From assembly GCA_963785155.1 (NCBI GenBank), contig CAWAUB010000016.1:12791-76790 (forward strand): 64,000 bases of DNA, in the 5' to 3' direction. This DNA comes from DASUSH01 sp963785155 (lineage in GTDB: Bacteria > Actinomycetota > Thermoleophilia > Solirubrobacterales > 70-9). The notes beneath the pieces were generated by a model. The model did not search any database. It saw only the letters and a list, made by a program, of their open reading frames with translations, and had not been told where the DNA came from. This document shows, in pieces, positions 57,796 to 64,000 of this stretch. A program made the position numbers and the translations under genes. Each line of letters starts with the position of its first letter. Position 1 is the first letter of the stretch.

Positions 57796-58217
57796 CTGAG
57801 GCCGACGCGCAGGCGGTGATGACGGCCCGCGAGCTGCTCCGCGTCTACAACGAGCACGACGTCGAGGGCGCCAAGGAACTGTTCACGCCCGATGCCGAGT
57901 TCCGCGCGCTTCGCTCCGCGATCGATGGCCGCGTCTACCGCGGGCCGCAGGGCGTCGTGAAGTTCTGGTTCGACACGGACGATGTCTGGCGAAGCGTCCG
58001 GATCGAAAGTCCCGAGGTGTGCGGTCGGGCCGGGGAGGCCCTGGTCGTCGCAACCATCGTGCTGGAGGCCCACGGCAGCGGAGCTCTCACGAGGCGCCCG
58101 GTCGCCATCCACATCGAGGTTGACGAGCAGGGCCTCTGCAGCCGCATGGTCACCCTGATCGACATCGAGTCCGCCAGGCGCGATTTCGGGAACGGCTGCC
58201 GGCCGGAACCGGGGTAG
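57792..58217 (+). CDS. SnoaL-like protein, second of three
   Basis: A 141-residue NTF2-like protein starting at ATG 57792 in the stop of the previous gene (ATGA). Pattern: AVMTARELLRVYNEHDVEGAKELFTPDAEFRALRSAIDGRVYRGPQGVVKFWFDTDDVWRSVRIE, then VVATIVLEAHGSGALTRRPVAIHIEVDEQGLCSRMVTLIDIESA. This is the usual helix-helix-sheet order with a pocket-lining Trp/Phe. Probably a small-molecule-binding or catalytic protein; the ligand is unknown. The stop TAG forms part of the TAGGGT hexamer before the next gene. Confidence 0.75.
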   Translation: MTEADAQAVMTARELLRVYNEHDVEGAKELFTPDAEFRALRSAIDGRVYRGPQGVVKFWFDTDDVWRSVRIESPEVCGRAGEALVVATIVLEAHGSGALTRRPVAIHIEVDEQGLCSRMVTLIDIESARRDFGNGCRPEPG

Positions 58218-58220
58218 GGT
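58215..58220 (+). promoter_or_regulatory. Candidate -10 hexamer TAGGGT
   Basis: Eight bases before ATG 58229; overlaps the stop of the preceding gene. Confidence 0.3.
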
Positions 58221-58228
58221 CTCCGGCG

Positions 58229-58750
58229 ATGGCGATCGGACCCACCAAGGCTCTGCGCGAAAAGCGCGAGAAGCTCGTGATCGAGCACATGGAGACCGAG
58301 AACGAGCACGATTACGAAGCGACGATCGACACCTTCGACCACCCGCGCTACGAGCTGATCGGGACCGGCGACGTCTACGACGGCAAGCGCGCGGTCGAGC
58401 AGTACTTCGACGAGACGCGGACCGCCTTCCCCGACCAGCGCAATGAGCTGATCGCGCTGCACCACGCCGACGACGCGGTGATCGTCGAGGCGATGCTCTA
58501 CGGCACCCACGAGGGAGCGTTCCGTGGCCTGCCGCCGACCGGCCGCAACTTCGAGATGCGCTTCTGCGCCTTCTTCGTCTTCGAGGAGGACAGGCTGGTC
58601 TGCGAGCGCGTCTACTTCGACTCGGCCACGATCCTGCGCCAGCTGGGGATCGCGCATGACCCGCTCACCCTGACCGGCCGGCTCGCGACGGTGATCAACC
58701 ACCCGGTCACCGTCGGCCGGGCGGTTTTGCGCCAGTTCACCGGCCTCTAG
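58229..58750 (+). CDS. SnoaL-like polyketide cyclase/ester cyclase family protein, third of three
   Basis: A 173-residue protein with an N-terminal helix (REKREKLVIEHMETENEHDYEATIDTFDHPRYELIG), then GKRAVEQYFDETRTAFPDQRNELIALHHADDAVIVEAMLYGTHEGAFRGLPPTGRNFEMRFCAFFVFEEDRLVCERVYFDSATILRQLGI. The last part matches the ester cyclase (SnoaL_2) signature, including the GxPPTGR and DxxTIxRQLG motifs. Substrate unknown. It is longer than its two neighbours and belongs to a different subfamily. The stop shares CTAG with the convergent VOC gene. Confidence 0.8.
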   Translation: MAIGPTKALREKREKLVIEHMETENEHDYEATIDTFDHPRYELIGTGDVYDGKRAVEQYFDETRTAFPDQRNELIALHHADDAVIVEAMLYGTHEGAFRGLPPTGRNFEMRFCAFFVFEEDRLVCERVYFDSATILRQLGIAHDPLTLTGRLATVINHPVTVGRAVLRQFTGL

Positions 58751-59166
58751 TCGAGCGTCGTCCGTCCGTCCTCGTGGACGGTCCAGTACGGATTGTGGGC
58801 GACCTCCCACGGGTGGCCGTCGGGGTCGACGAAGACGCCTGAGTAGCCGCCCCAGAAGGTCTCGGCGCCCTTGCGCGGAATCGTGGCGCCGGCGGCCTCG
58901 GCCTCGGTGATCACCGCATCCACCTCAGCCGGCGAGCTCACGTTGTAGGCGAGGGTGACGCCGCCCCAGCCGCCGGTGTCGGTGACGCCCGAGTCCTCGG
59001 CGAGCTTGGCGCGGTCCCAGAGCGCAACGACGATCCCGCCCGCCTGGAAGAAGACGACATCGGCGCCGCCCTCGGCACCGACCGTCCATCCGAGCGCCTC
59101 GTAGAAGGCGCGAGACCGGGCGAGGTCGCCGACGCCAAGGGTGACCAGGCTCACGCGCTGATCCAT
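58747..59166 (-). CDS. VOC/glyoxalase-family protein
   Basis: A 139-residue protein with two beta-alpha-beta3 modules. It starts MDQRVSLVTLGVGDLARSRAFYEALGWTVG and later reads GVTLAYNVSSPAEVDAVITEAEAAGATIPRKGAETFWGGYSGVFVDPDGHPWEVAHNP, where the FxDPDGHPWE end carries a metal ligand glutamate. The N-terminal ligand histidine position is not clear, so it may be a dioxygenase-like or resistance-type member without metal. ATG 59166 is chosen; the upstream frame is non-coding in character. Confidence 0.85.
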   Translation of the reverse strand: MDQRVSLVTLGVGDLARSRAFYEALGWTVGAEGGADVVFFQAGGIVVALWDRAKLAEDSGVTDTGGWGGVTLAYNVSSPAEVDAVITEAEAAGATIPRKGAETFWGGYSGVFVDPDGHPWEVAHNPYWTVHEDGRTTLD

Positions 59167-59177
59167 GGCTCGGGAAC

Positions 59178-60047
59178 CTACTTCAAGAGCCGCGATAGCC
59201 GGCGGTCCTTCAGCACCCTCCCGCCCGTCTGCTCCTCGGGGCAGTAGGTGGTGGAGTGTTCGGCGAAATGGACGGCCGCCAGATTCGTGCCGCAGCGCGG
59301 GCAGGGCTCGCCCTCGCGCTTGTGGACGCGGAGCGGCATCGGCATCTTGTCCGGCACCGTCTCGCCGATCGTCTCCTCGTAGGTCTCGATCGCCGCGCCG
59401 AGGACGGCGAGCCCGCCATGCAGCCGCTCGACTTCGTCGGGCTCGAGGTCGGAGCCCTTCTTGAACGGACCGAGCTTCGCCTCCCACAGCACCTCGTCCG
59501 ACCACGATCGCCCGATCCCGGCGATCGTCCGCTGGTGGCGGAGCAGGGGATGGAGCTGGCGCGGCTCGTCGATCAGCTCGGCGAACGTCTTCAACGGGGG
59601 AGCGGGCCAGGCCTCGGGCCCGAGCGTCGCCACCATCTCGTCCAGCTCGACCTTCTCGGCCGGCAGCAGCTTCGCCCACGCCCGCTGCTTCGTGCCGAAC
59701 TCCCGCAGTCGCAGCTCGCGCCCGTCCTCGATCCGGATCAGGACGCGGGAGCGCTTGTCCTTCAGGGAGGCGCGCTTGTCGAACAGCTGCAGGCGCCCGG
59801 CCGACATCATGTGGACGAGGAGGGAAAGTTCGCCATGGGCCGAGCCGGGCTTGGGAGCGAACTCGACCACCGGCATCTTGCCGATCCGCCTGACGCCGGT
59901 GATCTCCCGGCCCTCGAGCTCGGCGAGGGGCGGGTCGAAGCTCTTCAGCGCGACCATGCCGGGGGCGAGCGTCGACTCGACCCGGGCCCCGGCCAGTGCG
60001 GTGGAGAGGCGGCGCGCAGCGATCTCGACCTCAGGTAATTCGGGCAC
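59178..60047 (-). CDS. mutM: Fpg/Nei-family DNA glycosylase (formamidopyrimidine type)
   Basis: A 289-residue bifunctional glycosylase/lyase. It starts MPELPEVEIAARRL, with proline 1 of the mature protein as the Schiff-base nucleophile and glutamate next. The central helix-two-turn-helix lies near LLRHQRTIAGIGRSWSDEVLWEAKLGPF. The C-terminal zinc finger reads CPRCGTNLAAVHFAEHSTTYCPEEQTGG. The TIAGIGR text differs from the canonical GxGNxYxxE of MutM (IGRSWSDE here), so it may belong to a Fpg-like actinobacterial subgroup with altered damage specificity. Confidence 0.85.
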   Translation of the reverse strand: MPELPEVEIAARRLSTALAGARVESTLAPGMVALKSFDPPLAELEGREITGVRRIGKMPVVEFAPKPGSAHGELSLLVHMMSAGRLQLFDKRASLKDKRSRVLIRIEDGRELRLREFGTKQRAWAKLLPAEKVELDEMVATLGPEAWPAPPLKTFAELIDEPRQLHPLLRHQRTIAGIGRSWSDEVLWEAKLGPFKKGSDLEPDEVERLHGGLAVLGAAIETYEETIGETVPDKMPMPLRVHKREGEPCPRCGTNLAAVHFAEHSTTYCPEEQTGGRVLKDRRLSRLLK

Positions 60048-60133
60048 TTCTCTAAACTATGCAGTGGACATTCGGCCTGTATTAGGCCCGCCGAAACAGA
60101 GCGGGTCGGACAGACGAACATAGAGAGAGGAAC

Positions 60134-61150
60134 GTGGCTATGGCAGTCGAGCTGCCGACCATCCAACCCCCTACTCACACACAGCTCTCGCCGGACGAAA
60201 TCCGCGAGATGAGCGCCGAGGTGCGCGCGCTCGCCGCCGAGCGCAATGCGGTGATCCTCGCCCACAACTACGAGGTGCCGGAGATCCAGGAGGTCGCCGA
60301 CCTGACCGGCGACTCGCTCCAGCTGTCCCGCGAGGCCGCGGCCACCGAGGCCGATGTGATCGCCTTCTGCGGAGTCCACTTCATGGCCGAGACGGCCTCG
60401 GTCCTCTCCCCGCAGAAGACCGTGCTGATCCCCGACCTCGACGCCGGCTGCTCCCTGTCCGACTCGATCAACGCCGACCAGCTGCGTGCCTGGAAGGCCG
60501 AGCATCCCGGCGCGGTCGTGGTGATGTACGTGAACACCTCAGCCGAGGTGAAGGCCGAGACCGACTACTGCTGCACGTCCTCGAACGCCGTCAAGGTCGT
60601 CGAGCACATCCGCGCCGAGCACGGCGAGGACACGGAGATCCTCTTCGGCCCGGACATGTGGCTGGGAGCGTTCGTCGAGAAGCAGACCGGCAGGCCGATG
60701 CACGTCTGGGACGGCGAGTGTCACGTCCACGCAGGCATCCGGCCCGACGACATCAACGCCCAGCGCGCCGCCCACCCGGACGCCGAGTTCCTGATCCATC
60801 CCGAGTGCGGCTGCTCGACGCAGGCGATGGAGTACGTGGCCTCGGGCGACATCGGCTCCGAGGGCGTCCACATGCTCTCGACCTCGGGGATGCTCAAGCA
60901 CGTCAGCGAGCGGCCCGACGGCGAGTTCATCGTCGCGACCGAGACCGGGATGCTCTACCCGCTCGAGCAGGCGGCGCCGAACGCCGATCTCCACGCCGCG
61001 AACCGGATGGCGTTCTGCAAGTACATGAAGATGATCACGCTGCCGAAGCTGCGCGACTCGCTCCGCGACCTCAAACACGAGGTCAAGGTCCCGGCGGACG
61101 TCGCCGAGCGGGCCCGCGTCCCGATCGAGCGCATGGTCGCGATCGGCTGA
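60134..61150 (+). CDS. nadA: Quinolinate synthase A
   Basis: A 338-residue iron-sulfur enzyme condensing iminoaspartate with dihydroxyacetone phosphate. Three cluster cysteines are visible in IAFCGVHFMAETA, HPECGCSTQAMEYV and MAFCKYMKMITL. Other motifs are AVILAHNYEVPEIQEVADLTGDSLQLSR, LIPDLDAGCSLSDS, YVNTSAEVKAETDYCCTSSNAVKVV and STSGMLKHV. GTG 60134 has GAGAGAGGAAC upstream; ATG 60140 is possible. No nadB lies next to it, and nadC is 3.6 kb upstream. Confidence 0.94.
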   Translation: MAMAVELPTIQPPTHTQLSPDEIREMSAEVRALAAERNAVILAHNYEVPEIQEVADLTGDSLQLSREAAATEADVIAFCGVHFMAETASVLSPQKTVLIPDLDAGCSLSDSINADQLRAWKAEHPGAVVVMYVNTSAEVKAETDYCCTSSNAVKVVEHIRAEHGEDTEILFGPDMWLGAFVEKQTGRPMHVWDGECHVHAGIRPDDINAQRAAHPDAEFLIHPECGCSTQAMEYVASGDIGSEGVHMLSTSGMLKHVSERPDGEFIVATETGMLYPLEQAAPNADLHAANRMAFCKYMKMITLPKLRDSLRDLKHEVKVPADVAERARVPIERMVAIG

Positions 61151-61221
61151 TCCTCGCCAGCCCGCAAACTGCGCAAACGCGGCGCAACGCTACGTCCGCC
61201 TCGCGACTTACTTTCTCGGCG

Positions 61222-62187
61222 ATGGAGGCAGCGGCTAATCTCGGAGACGTGAGGCACCTGAGGCCGGTGCCGGACCTGAAGCCTCCGCCTCGTTCGCAGG
61301 GGGAGGAGGGCCCGGTCCCGACGACCGCGGAGCTGGAGCGCTGGGCGACCGTCCTGCGCATCGACTGCGTGCGCATGCTCGCGGTCGCCAAGTCGGGCCA
61401 CCTGGACTCATCGCTCTCCGCGGCCGACATCGTCGCCTCCCTCTATTACCGCGTCCTGCGCCACGACCCGTCCAACCCGGACTGGCCGGAGCGCGACCGC
61501 TTCGTGCTGTCGAAGGGCCACGCGGCGCCCATCCTCTACGCGGCGCTGGCCGAGCACGGCTACTTCCCGCACTCGGAGCTGATGGGCCTGCGCAAGATCG
61601 GCGCGATGCTCCAGGGCCATCCGGACATGCGGACCACGCCGGGCGTCGAGGTCTCCACCGGCTCGCTCGGGCAGGGCCTCTCGATGTCGGTCGGCATCTG
61701 CCTGGCGCTGCGGCTCGACCAGCTCGACCAGACGGCGCACACCTTCTGCCTGCTCTCCGACGGCGATTGCCAGGAGGGCCAGACGTGGGAGGGAGCGACC
61801 GCGGCGAGCCACTTCGGCCTCACCAACATCACCGCGATCGTCGACTACAACCACCTGCAGACCGACGGCACCACCGAGGAGGTCATGGACACCGGAGACG
61901 TGCGCGCCAAGTTCGAGGCCTTCGGCTGGGACACCGTTGAGATTGACGGGCACGACATGGCCGCGATCACCGACGCGCTGGAGCGAAGCCGCACCCTCGA
62001 CCGGCCGGCGGCGATCGTCTGCCAGACGAAGAAGGGCCGCGGCGTCTCCTTCATGGAGGGCCGTTTCGGCTTCCACGGCAAGCCGCCCTCGCAGGAGCAG
62101 GCCGAGGAGGCGCTGACGGAGCTCGAGGCGACGCTCGAGGCGCAGACCAAGGAGCTTCAGGGAGCCGGTGATGGAAGCGAAGACTGA
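61222..62187 (+). CDS. Transketolase, N-terminal subunit
   Basis: A 321-residue half-transketolase carrying the thiamine diphosphate-binding domain. Motifs: IDCVRMLAVAKSGHLDSSLSAADIVASLYY, RFVLSKGHAAPILYAALAEHG, TGSLGQGLSMSVG and the cofactor motif CLLSDGDCQEGQTWEGA...YNHLQTDG (GDG...N). It works together with the C-terminal subunit encoded next, which starts before this gene ends. Split transketolases of this kind serve the pentose phosphate pathway or supply of sugar precursors. GTG 61249 with GGAGA upstream is an alternative start that removes nine residues. Confidence 0.9.
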   Translation: MEAAANLGDVRHLRPVPDLKPPPRSQGEEGPVPTTAELERWATVLRIDCVRMLAVAKSGHLDSSLSAADIVASLYYRVLRHDPSNPDWPERDRFVLSKGHAAPILYAALAEHGYFPHSELMGLRKIGAMLQGHPDMRTTPGVEVSTGSLGQGLSMSVGICLALRLDQLDQTAHTFCLLSDGDCQEGQTWEGATAASHFGLTNITAIVDYNHLQTDGTTEEVMDTGDVRAKFEAFGWDTVEIDGHDMAAITDALERSRTLDRPAAIVCQTKKGRGVSFMEGRFGFHGKPPSQEQAEEALTELEATLEAQTKELQGAGDGSED

Positions 62188-63163
62188 GCCGATCGCAACC
62201 CGCCACGCCTACGGCGATGCACTCGTCGAGCTCGGTGAGATCCACGAGGAGGTCGTCGCCCTCGACGCCGACCTGGCGGTCTCGACCCAATCGATCAAGT
62301 TCGGCAAGGCCTACCCCGACCGCTTCTTCAACGTCGGCGCGGCGGAGGCCAACATGATGTCGATGGCCTGCGGGCTTGCCGCGACGGGCAAGGTCCCGTA
62401 CGCATCGACCTTTGCGATCTTCGCCACCGGCCGCTCCTACGACCAGATCCGGCTCGGGATCGCCCACAACGAGCTGAAGATCAGGATCGGCGCGTCGCAC
62501 GGCGGCGTCTCGCTCGGCGAGGACGGCGCCTCGCATCAGATGATCGAGGACATCGCGCTGATGCGGGCGATGCCGAAGATGCAGGTGGTCGTGCCGGCGG
62601 ACTACAACCAGGCCTACCGCGCCGTCATCGACTCCTACGAGAACGAAGGACCGATGTACATGCGCTTCGGCCGGCCCTCGACCCCGATCGTCTACGACGA
62701 GATCCCCGAGACACTTGGCCACGGCGTCGACGTCCTGCGCGATGGCAAGGACATCACGATCATCGCCACCGGCCACATGGTCTGGCGGGCGATCGAGGCG
62801 GCCGAGAGCCTGGAGCGCGAGGACGGCGTCGAGGCCGAGGTCCTGAACGTCTCGATCATCAAGCCGCTCCACCCGGAGTCGGTCCTGGAATCACTTGGCA
62901 AGACGGGCGTCGCAGTCACCGCCGAGGAGCACCGCGTCGTCGGCGGCCTCGCCGACGCCGTACGCGAGGTCGCGGCCGAGCAGCACCCGGTTCCGATCTT
63001 CGCCGTCGGCATGGAGAACGAGTTCGGGGTCTCCGGCACCGGCGAGGCCTGCATGGAGCATTTCGGCCTCACCGCCCGCGGCATCGCCGACCGCTGCCGC
63101 GAGGCGCTCGTCCTGAAACCGATCGTCTCCCACCCGCCCCTGCACGGGCCGGAGTGGACGTAG
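62171..63163 (+). CDS. Transketolase, C-terminal subunit
   Basis: A 330-residue partner with the pyrimidine-binding and C-terminal domains. It shows DADLAVSTQSIKFGKAYPDRFFNVGAAEANMMSMACGLAATGKVPYASTFAIFATGRSYDQIR with the cofactor-activating glutamate, ASHGGVSLGEDGASHQMIEDIALMRAMP and the final EHRVVGGLADAV. ATG 62171 overlaps the N-terminal subunit gene by 17 bases; GTG 62168 in the same frame is an alternative. The two subunits are expected in equal amounts. Confidence 0.92.
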   Translation: MEAKTEPIATRHAYGDALVELGEIHEEVVALDADLAVSTQSIKFGKAYPDRFFNVGAAEANMMSMACGLAATGKVPYASTFAIFATGRSYDQIRLGIAHNELKIRIGASHGGVSLGEDGASHQMIEDIALMRAMPKMQVVVPADYNQAYRAVIDSYENEGPMYMRFGRPSTPIVYDEIPETLGHGVDVLRDGKDITIIATGHMVWRAIEAAESLEREDGVEAEVLNVSIIKPLHPESVLESLGKTGVAVTAEEHRVVGGLADAVREVAAEQHPVPIFAVGMENEFGVSGTGEACMEHFGLTARGIADRCREALVLKPIVSHPPLHGPEWT

Positions 63164-63177
63164 CGCCCACCCCCTTT

Positions 63178-63183
63178 TAGGCT
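63178..63183 (+). promoter_or_regulatory. Candidate -10 hexamer TAGGCT
   Basis: Seven bases before ATG 63191, preceded by CCCCTTT; leaderless spacing. Confidence 0.4.
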
Positions 63184-63190
63184 CGATCCC

Positions 63191-63970
63191 ATGTCACGGC
63201 TTACCGAGATCGGCGGCAAGCGGCTTCCGTTCCTGCGCTGGTCGGCCCTTCGCATGATGTTCGGCATGCGGCGCCTGACCACCGAGTGGCAGGTCGGGGA
63301 CGGGCGCGAGGAGGCGCTCGGCGAGTACGTCGTCGCCAACGCCCGCGGCGGGCGACGTCGACGCACGCCATCGACGCGGTCGACGAGTTCTGTTACCGCC
63401 AGAGCGTGATGATGAACGTCGGCGACGAGAAGGGCGAGATCCTCGACGCCGCGATCCGGCGGGCCGAGCCGAAGCGGCTGCTCGAGCTCGGCACCTACTG
63501 CGGCTACAGCGCCCTGCGCACCGTCCGGTCATGCCGCGCGGACGCGCACCTCTACTCGATCGAGTTCAACGCGGACAACGCCGAGATCGCCCGGCGCATC
63601 CTGGACCACGCCGGCGTCGGCGACCGGGTCACGGTCGTCGTCGGGACGCTCGGCGACGGCGGCGAGACGATCGCGCGCGCTCGAGGCCGAGCACGGCTTC
63701 GGCGCAGGGAGCGGTCGACTTCGTCTTCCTCGACCACGACAAGGACGCGTACCTCCCCGACCTGGAGGTGATCCTCGAGCGCGGCTGGCTCCGCCAGCGG
63801 CGCGGTCGCCGTCGCCGACAACGTGAAGTTCCCCGGCGCGCCCGAAGTACCGCGAGTACATGCGCGAGCACGAGGGCCGCGACTGGCACACCACCGAGCA
63901 CGAGACCCACGTCGAGTACCAGACCCTGATCAAGGACCTCGTGCTCGAGTCGGAGTACCGACCGGGCTAG
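63191..63970 (+). pseudogene. Catechol-O-methyltransferase-like SAM methyltransferase, multiply frameshifted
   Basis: Recognisable pieces lie in different frames. They are SRLTEIGGKRLPFLRWSALRMMFGMRRLTTEWQVGDGREEALGEYV, then AIDAVDEFCYRQSVMMNVGDEKGEILDAAIRRAEPKRLLELGTYCGYSALR (SAM loop), YSIEFNADNAEIARRILDHAGVGDRVTVVVGTLGD, DFVFLDHDKDAYLPDLEVILERGWL (metal-binding aspartates), AVADNVKFPGAPEYREYM and HTTEHETHVEYQTLIKDLVLESEYRPG ending at TAG 63968-63970. At least four indels (about 63352, 63682, 63798, 63838) are needed. It would methylate a catechol-type hydroxyl using SAM and a divalent metal. Clustering of errors near the window edge suggests low assembly quality here. Confidence 0.75.
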
Positions 63971-64000
63971 TCGCCCCTGGGCGCTTTATGAGCGTTCCTT

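Overview
The window comes from a high-GC actinobacterium, most likely class Thermoleophilia (Solirubrobacterales or a relative). The best lineage clue is a family of secreted proteins beginning with a 'SYANV…ALFxxLGGG' signal anchor, present here as four copies (13015, 14151, 22685 reverse, 49209 reverse). Other clues are strong GC bias at third codon positions, many GTG starts, very tight gene packing and the comF-hpf-secA order known from Actinobacteria. I see no rRNA, tRNA, CRISPR array, transposase or integrase; this looks like chromosomal core with some lineage-specific genes.

Layout. 1-2.2 kb: a gene cut by the window edge, an ECF-like sigma factor with a membrane-anchored tail, and ferritin. 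2.3-7.8 kb (reverse): a coupled operon of flavodoxin-like reductase, APC permease, universal stress protein, acyl-CoA synthetase and an enolase-superfamily enzyme. 7.9-11.8 kb: an alcohol dehydrogenase remnant and a three-gene overlapping operon (PLP decarboxylase, guanidine-modifying enzyme, M20 amidohydrolase) that could make a polyamine from arginine. 11.8-15 kb: secreted proteins, two with alike structured leaders. 15.1-18.2 kb: a NarL-type regulator overlapping a kinase made of two fused halves, the first lacking catalytic residues. 18.2-22 kb: Tat-type small subunit plus GMC oxidoreductase, and a CNNM/CBS protein. 23.4-28.5 kb: 3-hydroxyacyl-CoA dehydrogenase, MMPL transporter, thiolase and AlkA-type glycosylase. 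28.5-30 kb: three tandem lipoproteins. 30-34 kb (reverse): MBL hydrolase, methyltransferase, small protein, cell-wall-binding membrane protein and a hypothetical. 34.2-37.7 kb: acyl-CoA dehydrogenase, zinc exporter, M23 peptidase. 39.1-42.7 kb: lysA-hom-thrC. 42.8-46.8 kb: broken comF, hpf, secA. 46.7-54.5 kb: secreted proteins, a divergent amidase/M14 carboxypeptidase pair, a trypsin-like protease and prfB. 54.5-64 kb: esterase, FIST protein, nadC, three SnoaL-like proteins, VOC protein, mutM, nadA, a split transketolase and a broken O-methyltransferase.

Themes. A nearly identical 20-bp palindromic site precedes both the thiolase and the acyl-CoA dehydrogenase, suggesting one TetR-type regulon for fatty-acid oxidation. 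Many start codons lie 6-9 nt after a TANNNT hexamer, suggesting leaderless transcripts. Convergent genes repeatedly share stop codons through CTAG or CTAA. prfB keeps the classical programmed +1 frameshift.

Caution. About 17 genes carry one or more frameshifts and two have large internal deletions. Many are single-base and rejoin perfectly to family-typical sequence, so part of this is probably assembly or sequencing error rather than gene decay. Spans for these genes are given from the first to the last recognisable codon across the breaks.
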